The notes under the pieces were generated by a model. It was not told where the DNA came from, ran no database searches, and saw only the letters and a program-made list of their open reading frames with translations. DNA of 64,000 nucleotides, from contig JAHNUO010000010.1 in assembly GCA_019787685.1 (NCBI GenBank), positions 1,302,001-1,366,000 on the forward strand, given 5' to 3'. This stretch comes from Chiua virens (lineage: Eukaryota; Basidiomycota; Agaricomycetes; Boletales; Boletaceae). Position 1 is the first letter of the stretch. Each line of letters begins with the position of its first letter. Below are positions 47,257 to 58,082 of the stretch, in pieces. Both the position numbers and the translations under genes were made by a program.

Positions 47257-48374
47257 ATGTCCTACGCCGGCGTAAGCGTCCATCGGCGTCGCTTTTGTGA
47301 GGGCTAATCGGTGATCCTCGTATACAGTACGGGCCACCGCCCACCTCGATCTACGCCCCGTCTGTGACGACGGGGTACACCAGTCCGGTGGGGATGCCAT
47401 CCGTCACGAGCGCGGGGTACCCGGTGGCATCGGGTCCTCCGATGCTCGCCATGCCACCTGATGCGGATCCTCAGTACGTGCCATCCCATCGACAAATAAG
47501 GTCCATCACAGACCAACAGCGGTGCGGTGCAGGTTGTGGAAGTGGTTCCACGGCGTCAACGCAGATCGATCGGGGGAGATCACGGTCGTCGAACTGCGTA
47601 CGTCGAGGTGTGCCATGCGATGGCGTGCAGGATGCTGACCCGACCGTGCAGAACGGGCTTTGGACAATGGGGATTGGACGCGTGCGTGCACGGACGTTGG
47701 ACAGTGATAATGGAGCTGACGTCGATTCGCGTGTGGGATAGCGTTCGATCTGGACACGATCAAGCTGCTCATGCAACTCTTTGTGCGTGCTCTGCGACGT
47801 GCCTGTGGTTGGATCAGCGTCGCTCACAGACTGCATCTAGGATACCGATCGGACTGGCTTCATCGGGTTTAAACAGGTGCGTGTGTGCGGATCCGCCTGC
47901 GGTGGGAGTGACCGATCGCCCCGTCTTTCTTGCATGTAGTTTTCGGGGATTTGGTGGTATATCAAGGTAAGCCCGGAATTGTGATGACAGTGCATCGATC
48001 CACACACATGACAGGACTGGCAAAATGCGTTTCGACATTTTGATCGGGACCATTCGGGACGATCGATGGGGGGAGTTGCGCGATGCGCTCGCGCACTTTG
48101 GGTGCGTGTGCCATTGGGCCGTCTCCGTTTGGGCTGATCATCGTGCAGGTATCGCCTCGCCCCGCGTCTCATCGAACTGATCGCACGCAAGTATGCTTCG
48201 CCGCTCTCGTATGGGCCGAATGCACCCCCGGGCATCACGTTCGACCGGTTCGTGCGGGCGTGCGTGGTCGTCAAGCAGATCACCGAATCGTTCAAGCGTC
48301 ATGATACCAACAGCGATGGATGGATTCAGATCGATTACGATGGGTTCTTGGAAATCGTGTTGAGCTTGCCCTGA
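47257..48374 (+). CDS. Penta-EF-hand calcium-binding protein (PDCD6/ALG-2-like)
   Basis: Calcium sensor of the ALG-2/peflin group, linked to ESCRT and membrane repair. ATG at 47257 (MSYAG), then a Gly/Pro/Ser-rich N-terminus. EF1: LWKWFHGVNADRSGEITVVEL. After two introns, NGDWTPFDLDTIKLLMQLF and EF2 DTDRTGFIGFKQF. Then GIWWYIK joined to DWQNAFRHFDRDHSG (EF3), ELRDALAHFGYRLAPRLIEL and the last hands RHDTNSDGWIQIDYDGFLEI, ending VLSLP. In EF3 (about 48,035-48,060) HSG, TIDGG and ELRDAL lie in three frames, so two small indels would be needed. Otherwise all introns have GT-AG ends. Confidence 0.8.
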
Positions 48375-48596
48375 GAGACGTGGATTGAAAGGTGGATGTT
48401 GGCGCATTGCAAGGTGGTACGTTGGGAACTGTTGATACACATGGGTTGTATGAATAAATGTGCTTGATGTATACGATTTCTCTTTCATTTTCCCTTGCCC
48501 AATGATACAGTGGTCATCCCGTGATAATTATAGCCGTATACAGAAAACCAGTATTAGATAGGACAGATCGGGTGGCGGGGAAAGCTCAGAAGAGCT

Positions 48597-49635
48597 TCAG
48601 CGAGCCTGACGAGAATGCATCGCCTCGTGGCCGACCAAATAACGTTGGCGCAGATTGAGCGGGCAACGCACCCCGGGGGGAATCTCTGACGAGCCCACCT
48701 CCTTGCCCGCCAAGGAGTATGCTATTCGAAGTTCCTGCACGATCCAGCGCGTGAGTCGTCCGAACGAGACGGCAAAAAAGGATCAACGAGGTAGCAAAAG
48801 AGAAAATCACACTCCCACCTCGAACGAATGTTTCTCAAACTTGTACGACGCGACGATGCTCATCATGTAATCTGGTGTGCCGGGGACGGCTGTGGAAGTC
48901 AGATATGCCGTCGTGCGCGAGTCGTTGGCGTAAAATTGGGGAACGGCGGATGTGGATGTGCTCCCGTTGCCGTCTTCCATCGCACCGACGATGGATGGGG
49001 ACGATATGGGTGGCATCTTGTTCCCTGAGAGGTAGGCTTGATTCCGAAGCTCCTGTGTACCAATCGACGGAGGTGATCAGCGAACTGGAACGGACCCAAC
49101 ATAGAGAAGAGTGAGGCGCCATGGACACGAGGGGATTGTGATCGACATGGAGATAAGTGGCGCGTGCCCCGTTACCAGTACACGGCGCCCGCTCGTCGAG
49201 GACGGACACCAACCTCGTGTGAAAAGTGACTAAAGAGCGACTGAGCGGATATACTCTCGAAGAACTCCCCAGTGAGTGTCTTGGTCGACTGGAATTCGTG
49301 GTTTGTGGGGAGCTGTGGCGGATCGGTGCTGGTTGTGCGATCGAGTTTGTCATTGGGCACAGGGATGGCGGCGGGTACGAATAAGGGTGGAAGGCCAAGC
49401 GCTTGGCGGGCGACGGGCGTGTCTGGCGACTGAGGACATGGCTGTGGATGTTGCGCTGTGGATTGGTATGCTTTGAGATAGTCTTGGACACGAAGTTCCT
49501 TGCGCGGCGTTAAGTAACACATGGACAGCAACGAGATACGAATGGGTGACGGACCTCGAAGCTCTGGTCAGGTATGGGTGTTGTGGACGCACCGACGCTC
49601 ATAAAATACAAGATTTCTTGACCACTCAAGGCCAT
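48597..49635 (-). CDS. Nucleoporin-like protein with repeated SFE/ELR modules
   Basis: ATG at 49635 (MALSGQEILYFMSVGAS). Three times a module ends in (S/S/H)FE or SHE at an intron, and the next exon starts ELR: DQSFE to ELRVQDYLKAYQST, FSHFSHE to ELRNQAYLSGNKMPP, EKHSFE to ELRIAYSLAGKEV. All breaks are phase 0. The short SFEELR-x-x-DY pattern resembles the GLEBS-type/FEELR motif of Nup98-family nucleoporins, which bind the Gle2/Rae1 mRNA-export factor. Between modules the protein is Pro/Ser/Thr-rich. The stop is at 48597-48599. The nucleoporin link is an inference from the motif; no classical FG repeats are obvious. Confidence 0.55.
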
Positions 49636-49847
49636 CGTCTACGACAATGTGCTGTAGCAAACTAGCCGACAATGATCCATATGTCATTACGTAACCATTT
49701 GATAGGAAACTCGCATCACATTCACTCAATGATAGCACTCTTGCCAACGAACGGGAACATTCGTATATACATTACATAGATTTAGAATACTGAACTTGTT
49801 GAGTCGTCTCTCGACGTCATGGGCACGTGATTGACGCACACTTTGAC

Positions 49848-51391
49848 ATGGCCCACAACTGTCTGGATTGGTCGTCGAACCCACCCACACGGAAAATCCC
49901 ACTCCTCGTCCTCACTCGGGGAAACGATCAGGTGTACACTCCAGTGCCACAAGAATTCGAGGCAAGTCGACATCCGTGCGAACGATCCACACCGTCCCTT
50001 GACCATTCCGTAGGGTGCTCGAACAAGTGGCCAGAAAAGAGTTCCACCTCGGCGACGCCAAAATATTTTTCTCGTCCTCATGTGTGAATCTCTGCAACTG
50101 GCCGACCGGCAAGGATCACGGAAAGCACATGGGAGCATCTCAGCCCTTTCATCGGATGTGCCACTGTGGAGGTCTGTCAGCCCAGTCCGAACAACTCGGA
50201 AAGTCGACCGCGCCAAGGTAGTGCTGTCATCGTTTGACTCCGTGAGTGCGTCGCTCACGCAGGTTAGACGTTGCACGTGAAGAGCAACCCACGTCATCCG
50301 AGGTCACGCGCCCGGGAAAGCAACCCGACTCGCCCGTCCAAGGAACGCTTCCCTCGAGCACCAACCAACTTGACGGACATGAGAATGAACCGTCCGAGCA
50401 GGGTCTCGGCAGCAAACCGGACAACTCGGCAGGTGACGTCGTGCGAGATCAACGTGACGTCCCATTAGGCCATGGGAAGGACCAAAATATACCCACAGGT
50501 CAACATGAAAAAATTCGAGAAGGGAACGCGATTCTCTCTCCCAAGTCACGGATTCGACGTCGTGCCGTCGTGTCCGAAGGCGAAGAGGAAGGCGGTACGG
50601 AAGAGTCGGAGCGAGAGCGCAAAGTACCATCAGAGTCCCAGGTTCTCCCGGGTGCTTCGCCGAACAAACCCACGCAATCAAGTGGGTAGCACTCATGCCG
50701 TTTGCCTACATCATTTCCACTGATTCATTTGATCTATTGCTTAGGTAAAGAAATCAAAGAGAGAGGTGACCACCAACTTTCCCAGCGGGACTCTCAGCAT
50801 GAATCAGATGAGAGACTCTACAGGCCAAGTGAGTAACGTTGAATTTCCCCGAGCACCTACCTGACTTGTTCAATGTGGAACAGACAAACGGATAAAGCAA
50901 GAGAAGGATGCCAGTGAGAGTGAAAATCGACCAAGTCTCCGTGAAGAAGCCTCACAACCCCGTGCGTTATCTAATCGCTATCAAGCTAGAATAACCGATC
51001 ACACGGAATAGGAACGGGAGCGCAATCCGAGTACCCTCTAACACAAGCTCAGGCCGAGCCGAGCGATAAACTCACGATTCGCGTGGCACATCGTCTCTCG
51101 AAGCAGGAATCCAAGTTCACGGTAAAGGGCACGACGAGCGTGACGAAAGTGCTTGCGGGAGTATGCAAGTCGTTCTGCTTGAACGTGGACCGGTACGTTG
51201 CGCCTCTCCTCCGCCTGTTCAAACTGCCAAACATGTCCATCAGGACAAACTTGTACTTGATCGTGTCGACCGAGGAGGACGGCGAAGAGGAGAATCTCTT
51301 CCCCTGCGACAAGCATGATAGCATTTCCCGAGCGGGTGCAGAACGTGACATCGAGTCGAAATTTCTCGTCAAAGTTGCCGGGGAGGCGTGA
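49848..51391 (+). CDS. Hypothetical protein with β-grasp-like C-terminus
   Basis: A likely start is the ATG at 49848 (MAHNCLDWSSNPPTRKIPLL). Exon 1 ends near 49962 at VPQEFE, next to a GCAAGT sequence that could be a GC donor; the first join could not be framed with certainty. A long charged, Ser/Pro-rich central exon follows (about 50265-50690; SEGEEEGGTEESERERK) and others near 50750-50960. The last two exons give KLTIRVAHRLSKQESKFTVK, SVTKVLAGVCKSFCLNVDR and, after an intron (about 51193-51243), LYLIVSTEEDGEEENLFPC with a conserved-looking ISRAGAERD end. That alternation of short strands and a helix suggests a ubiquitin-like fold. Function unknown. Confidence 0.5.
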
Positions 51392-53053
51392 TATGACTTT
51401 TTATGAAACTTCAAATTCCACGCTTGATCTCGTTTACAGTTAGCATCAGGTTCAAAAAATGGCTTGTGTACGATATATGCCCATCTCGATCTTAATCATG
51501 ATGCTCTATCTCCTAGGCTTTTGAATTACCGACAGTAGCACCCCTTTTTTTCGAGGCGAGACGAGGCGAAGGCGCTCTTGCCCCATCCCACTTTTGCCAG
51601 GGTTGGACAAGCAGCATTACGTTGCAAGCGATGGAAATATATACATTGCAGGAAAACTGGCGGCTTCTTGTGCCTCGTCTGAGATGTTGGCAACTTGTTA
51701 CTTCGCCAAGATTCTGAGATGCTCCCGCGGTCTCAGCTCAGGGCGGCCGATCCCGTGAACCATCGAACTGGCGAGAAATGGAGCGACCGCCATCAGGAAC
51801 GGTGCAGTCTGACTGTAACACGGCGATTCAAAGCCTCACTCGGCCCTGTGGGCACATTCGTTCTTCCACTTGAACGGCGAATGCAACGACTGCATGCGTT
51901 TCAGCACAGGTCATCGCTTGAGACGAGGAAGAGCCCGCTGACCGGGCCCGAACTCCGAATCCATCACCTCGGATTGTTGATTTCACGTTATCGCTTCTCG
52001 TTCGTACTGCCGTGATCGATAAGTAGCGAGCAGAAGAAAAAAAGTTGCTGGCGACATACACCCACGGAGAACATACCAGATTCAGCGTCCTGCGTCCCGC
52101 CCGTGGCATCGTTGATACCTACGTTCGACGCATGAGGCGACTCTCCAGACACGGGTGTGCACACACGCAAGACTTGCGCTCGTAGACGCCGTGTCGTGGT
52201 CGCGTTTAGAGTTCAGCCAGGCTGCCCGCTTGACGTGAACTGTCTGCGAGCCCATGACAACGTCTGCTTGGCCTGCACATTTAAATTCCTGTCAACTTAA
52301 CGACGTCGCGTTATGCACGGCGACTGGGCGGGGATAACGCCACCATCGCCAGTGCGACCGTGTCGCCTCTGGAATCAAATGATGAAAGCCACTGGCACGG
52401 CGCCCGCCATCCGGCCAAATCTTCGCACGTTCGTTCGAACCGATTGCCAGTGCCGTCCACGCTCACGGCATGATTCATTGACCATCAACAAAGTGCACTT
52501 TTTTCCTCTAATGGTACGCATACGCACAGACTACTCGACCAAACTAGGTATGTAAGGTAACTACCACAAATCCATACTGTTCAACATAAATAAAGAGTGA
52601 TACCCAAGATCAGACGTACACGTCGGTGGCCTCTCCAACTTATGAGGGGGGGGAATGGTACACGGCACGGCAGACAAGAAAACGGGGACGGGGACCGCCG
52701 TCACTGGCGGGGACGATAAACAAAACGGGACAAGCGACGGGTGATACGCCACACGGGGTGGCGCCACCCGACGCCATGAGAGGCCAAATCGGGATTATGA
52801 CCGCCTTGCGCGCACCAATGTTGAGTAGGCATCCGAGATGACGCGAAGCGGACGGTTTGATTTGGGCGGTGGCGGGGCTTGTAATGAGGGCGCGGGGGCG
52901 AGGGGCACCATCGACCGCATATGCGTCAGGTCGTGCTTCTTTGATGGACGCCATGGGCCTTGAACGGGCAAGGGATTCAGAATCGTGCGTGCTTCGAGAT
53001 CGGTATCCAATATGTACGCAAGCGGTTTGTCTTCCAATGTCTCTTTGGAAGAG
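51392..53053. other. Intergenic region
   Basis: About 1.7 kb with short open frames only; none recognised on either strand. Confidence 0.4.
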
Positions 53054-53846
53054 TCAGAAGCAGGTGATCCAAGGTAGTGGGGGAACTGTGACGAGAGTCA
53101 GCGCCTGTAAGATCGCGACGAGACGGATACGCACTATTTCGAGCGGGAGAGATATTTTGGCGGCCAAGGGACGCGAGCGTTCAAAACTGCCTGGATAATC
53201 CCTCGCGAGGGGGGCAGGGAACGGACGTTCCTTGTCGTATTTGAACGAACACGCGCGCGACCGCGTGTTTCTACGCGTGACGATGTCTACGGGCGCAGGT
53301 CCGTCCTCCTGGACCGCCGCCACCCAACACATCTCTGTAAAGGATTCGACGGGCGAGAGCAAGAGCTGCTCGTCGAGCGCGTCCAAGCACGACACGTCCA
53401 GCTGAGCCCCACACAGGGCCCAGTCGGCAGCAACAGACAGGATAGCCGAGTGCGCGAGCGGCGGCCAATCCGCTGCGCTCTCCTCGCACTTCTTCGGGTC
53501 CTTGTCATTCATCTGGGATGGATCACGTTCGGTAGGGAGAGGGGATGGCGGAGCGCTATTGGACCAGCCACACGCCCGCTCAAAGAGTGAATCTGCGAAA
53601 GAGTAGGAGCGTGGTCCGGGCATGACCTCGTCAAAGGGACTGAAACAAAAGCCCAACTGTGAGACATCTCAGCCGAACGATCCACGACAGGTCCTCGAAA
53701 CAAGCCGAACCCACCGGTGAGTCTGAAACAATGTCGTCGATACTAATGCGTGCGGATTTCGGGAACGATAAGCGTTTTGGGGCATATTTGTCTCCGGGCG
53801 TGAACCAGTCCACCGAAAAGCTTGTCTTGTCAAAATCCATTTTCAT
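53054..53846 (-). CDS. Hypothetical protein, related at its C-terminal block to the 25.2-kb gene
   Basis: ATG at 53846 (MKMDFDKTSFSVDWFTPGD). A short intron at about 53705-53650 (GTGGGT donor) joins DSP to LGFCFSPFDEVMPGPRSYSF. One exon then runs to the stop at 53054. The block CLDALDEQLLLSPVESFTE followed by MCWVAAVQED parallels WLEDVDADVVLAPLESYAD plus VCWESAVSEN at about 25910-25990. The basic tail after it differs. No known domain. Function unknown. Confidence 0.5.
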
Positions 53847-55102
53847 GTAAAAGTCCGAAACAAAAGGAGGAAAGTAGAACAAATGGTGATTAAAGGAACG
53901 AAGGAACAGACTGATAACGTCTGGTAGTATAAAAGAGGGGCTGAAGAATCAGTGGAGGATCTCAAGTTAGCGTGCAAACGGTGGGGATCTGGTCGAAGGA
54001 AATACACGAACCAATGTCCCTTGCACCTCTTCTTAAATAATCGTCGGTCTAACCAGGGTAGCAGAGAAGACCCTTGGACCCATAAGCGGTAAGCTCTGCG
54101 CTTGGCCAGTCATGGTCAGAGGTACGGCTCCCACCAATCAAGTTTGAGGGTGTCATCATTTGGAACGAAAGAATTTCAGCATGCAAATGCCGTCCAAATT
54201 ATACGTAACGAGAATCCGACGGGCGGGCTCTCATAAGTATGAAGGGAAGGGGGTTCGGAATGGTTCCCTAGCCACCCAATGCAGTGTGAGCTAACCATTC
54301 ATTTCAATGACTTGTAGCAAGTTCACGGAGAAAAACATACGTCCTTGGTGACCACCGTGGTTGCTTACAAAGAGCGTTTGCGCGGAGTCTGTAGCACATG
54401 GACTCTGATAAACTCACACGAACGCATGCAGTGAAATGGAGTAGATTCAATTAGCAGAGCTGCAGGATGTATGATATACTGTGGTCGATGTAGGCGGCTC
54501 GATTGGGTAGCACCAGTAAGGTATATATACCAGAGAGTTGTACAGTCCACAGAGCAGAGTGGAGGACAGCATCGAGAACAAAGCCAAGGCCCATGTCACG
54601 ATAGCGATAATGAAAGACATAAGTATGAGATTATAAGGTCGAGTGAACGTGGGGATGCGGGGTACGCCAGAGAGACACGCTTCCTACAAAAACGCGAAAA
54701 GGTATGTGTCAAGCCGAAGCCGAATTGTGGAACGGAAAAAAAATGACATTGGAAAGAAGGTAAATAAGTAACGGAAAGTATAAACTCAAGCATGGACGGT
54801 CGCGAAAGCCAAGTGAATAATGAAAGTGCCAACCAATAGCCCAAAGGTATTTCGCATCTCGGGTACCTCGTCATACTCGGATTGAAGAGTCATGATAGAG
54901 GCGCCATACTGGAAATGGTATGGTGGGATGTTCTGTAGAGACGGAAATCCGGAGCCAAACCGCTCTCGTCCATTTGATTTGGTTAGGCGTTTTTATAATT
55001 GGATCACGACGGCAGGAAGGCGACAAGAGACCGAGCGGCGACGCATATGGGGTATCAAGGAGGAATGCAAATATTGTCCGAGGGAAACTTCGTGCCTATG
55101 AG
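53847..55102. other. Intergenic region
   Basis: About 1.25 kb, no recognised gene. Includes the 3' flank of MRN1. Confidence 0.4.
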
Positions 55103-57452
55103 CTAGTTTGCTCCATTAATGGCTTCGTGCTCAGCTTCGACGCGCATTTCCGGGACTTCAGGACCGGGTCCAGCAACGCCGTTCTCTTCACCAACACAGT
55201 CTACCACGCCGACGTCTTCCTCCGCACCTTCCCCGACATCGCTTGCACCGGGACCTGAGCCGTTCGCGGTGTTACCGCTTGCTGAACGCCTAGAGCCACC
55301 CTGAGGCCCTGACCGTGGGGGGTTAGCACACCGGTCCTTGCCATGGGCGATGCGTAGGTTAGCATAATCCGGCTTGTTCTTCACACCGTCAATCGCTTTA
55401 ATGGCATTGGAGATGTTGGTGAAGTTGACGAATGCACAGTTCCTACAAACCTCGGGTGAATAACGAGGTCGTGCAGCTGAGGATGTACGTACTTTTCCTT
55501 GAGGAAGTTAACAAGTTCGATGTCGCCATACTCCCCAAAGTCTCTCTTCAACTTCTCTTCGCCGAACAACTCAAAGTCTTCAATGTTGCCAACGTATACA
55601 TTCCGGGTAGCGCCAGAGTGCACCGCCAACGCGAGAGAAGGTGGTAGCGGTCCAGAGTTCTTTCCCCAGCCAATCTTAAGACGACGGTTGTTGAGGGTCA
55701 AGCCTTGGTACGACGAGACCTGGAAGAACGTGAATGCAGCTGCGGGATCGACAAATGTGACGAACTGAATACAGGCGTCACAAGACAATCAGGAATTAAA
55801 CCTGCAGAGCGAGAGGAACTAAGACGTACCGCAATATGCTTGTCTTGCATGTACCGCACACTTTGCAGCACGCCTCCCCTAATAGCATTACAGAGGTCCT
55901 CCGCGGTCGTCTCAGGGTGGATGTTACCCAAGTACACCGTCCTGTTGAGTCCCTGCATTCCTGCGCCCGCAGCCAAGCCCATGCCGTCCGGTGAGAAGGC
56001 TGCATATGGAGAGAACGGAGCACCAAATGGGTTCGGTGCGCCAAAAGGGGAGGCGGAATTGGGCGAGAGGGCCGCAGATTGGACAAGAGATTGTGCAGCG
56101 GCAGCCTGAGCAGCTTGAGCGGCAGCTTGCTGTGATTTGGGTATATATGCGCATCTGTCTTTGCCATAGTTGACGCGCTTGCCTGCCCAAGCAGGTTCCG
56201 TAGGCAACGTGTTGACCACCTTTAGAAAGAGAAATCGTCAGGGGAATTGGGTATCTCGCATACACAGCGTGCATACCTTGGTAGCCACCGAAATGCTCAA
56301 GAAGTGGACAAAACCTATATTCTTGTCCCTCACAATCTTGACTTGGTCAATCAAGCCAAATCGACTAAGCTCATCCCTCAACATCTCTTCTGTCATTCCT
56401 TCGTCGAGTCCACCCAGATAGACATTCCTACTCGCGTTGCTTTGCTGAATGGCGAGCTGTACTTGGGCCGGAACGGGGGAAGGCTTTCCCCAACCGATTT
56501 TCAACTCTTGACCGTGTAAAGACAACTTTTTAATTGTAGCATCGGCATGGAAGGAGGCGGAAGTTTGACCGTCAAGGAATGAGAGGAATACGCATGATTT
56601 CTCCGGAAGCACTCGAATGGATTCAAGTGGTCCGAAGTGAACAAGATTGAGGAGTTCGTCGACAGATGCAGTGGCTGGTAGATTTCCAACGTAAACAGTA
56701 CGTGCCGTGGTATTAGGAGCGCCAGAGATGACTGCGGAGAGAGCGGCAGGGGAGTAAGCCCCAGGCGTAGGTGGGATGTTCACGTTCAACGACGGCAGAC
56801 GTGGTTGCTGGGAGAAATTCTGTCGGCAAAGGAAATGAGACAGAGCCACATTAGATAATGTCAGGGGATACGCACCTGTCCAAAACTGCCCGAATGACTG
56901 GAATACGGGAAGCCACCCAACATGCCAACGCTCGGTAGACCCATGCCGAGCATGCTATAACCAAATGCACCGGCGCTGTAAGGGCTTCCGCCATTTGCTT
57001 GAGCTTGTTGTACCTGTTGTTGTTGCTGGGCAAAACCAGCACCGGTATGAGGACTCATTTGTGCGCCCATTTGCAGGTTCTGGCCGTTAACGGCCGTATT
57101 GATGCTGAGTGAGGGCGTGGAATAGAGTGCATTGGTCGCGAATGCGGGGGAAGAGGTGGGTTGGAAGGACTGGGAAATCGAGGCATGGGGCCCGTAACCG
57201 TAGTTGGCGAAGGCGTCACGGTTGGAAGAACCCGAATTGGCGGGTGCGGCAAGTCCATTGGAAGGTGTCATGCCATTGAACGAAGTAGGGGACCAGCGAG
57301 CTTTCTTGGCATCTGGGCCACCGACGGAATCCATAGATCTCTGTGAAAGGTGAGTGGCAAGAACAAGGCCAACGGAGGCGACGGACCTTCATCATGTCGA
57401 GGTCAAAACCGTAAGAATAGTGACTTGCGAAAGCTGTCTGAGAGTCGTCCAT
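55103..57452 (-). CDS. MRN1: RNA-binding protein MRN1 (Nrd1/Msa2-like), four RRMs
   Basis: RNA-binding regulator related to S. cerevisiae Mrn1 and S. pombe Nrd1, which control mRNAs for differentiation and stress. ATG at 57452 ([20 protein letters not shown]); a first intron joins MMK to [17 protein letters not shown] Gln/Ser/Gly-rich N-terminus precedes RRM1 ([18 protein letters not shown], ends ELKIGWGKP), RRM2 ([17 protein letters not shown], ends [11 protein letters not shown]), an Ala/Pro linker, RRM3 ([18 protein letters not shown], ends LKIGWGKNS) and RRM4 ([17 protein letters not shown], ends [10 protein letters not shown]). The tail is acidic, ending EHEAINGAN. The repeated GKDRC ends after RRM2 and RRM4 are typical of this family. 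Introns fall inside RRMs 2-4. No damage seen. Confidence 0.88.
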
Positions 57453-58082
57453 TGTGTCGGGATCCAATTGCGGGGAAGAGGAATGGAGAGAGGGAATTGG
57501 CAACGGCGGAAATTTGATGAAAGAAGGGTCGATGAATGATAATGAAACAGAGAACAAGTAAAGTTAGAGAAAGAATGACCTCAGAAAGTAGAGGGGTTAG
57601 GTAGGGAGCGTGTGTGATGTGGACTGGGAAGATATGCAACGAGAAACGGAAGGAAGTGTCAAAAGTGCGATTTTTCAAGCGACTTTTTGAACACTTTTCG
57701 AGATGAGACAAACGAGTGTGGGTGGGGGACGAAGAAGAAAAAACACGCACAAAAAGCAGACAGAGTGTTAGAGAGAGGGAGAGAAGACTGCTGTGCTTAT
57801 AGATAGAGGTAAAAAGTTGGTAAAGGGTTAACGACAAGACCAAGATTGACGAGATCGGTGTCACGCCCTGCAGACAAAGAGTCAGTCTGTCTCAACCAAC
57901 CCCACTTGACACTCACGTCGAGAACAAAAGACTCGCGTTCACTTCAAACTCGCCAAGCTGGACAAGTTGTGAATGTAAAAAAAAACAACACAACACAAAA
58001 TGGGTTAGTTCGTCAGTTAACTACCTTAGCATTTACTTCCGTCACTTTCACCACGCACGGACCCTGAAACGTAATCATTAAA
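57453..58082 (-). other. MRN1 upstream region, pyrimidine-rich on the sense strand
   Basis: Long C/T-rich tracts on the minus strand (about 57470-57800) just upstream of the MRN1 start, as is common for highly expressed fungal promoters and 5' UTRs. No separate gene seen. Confidence 0.4.
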
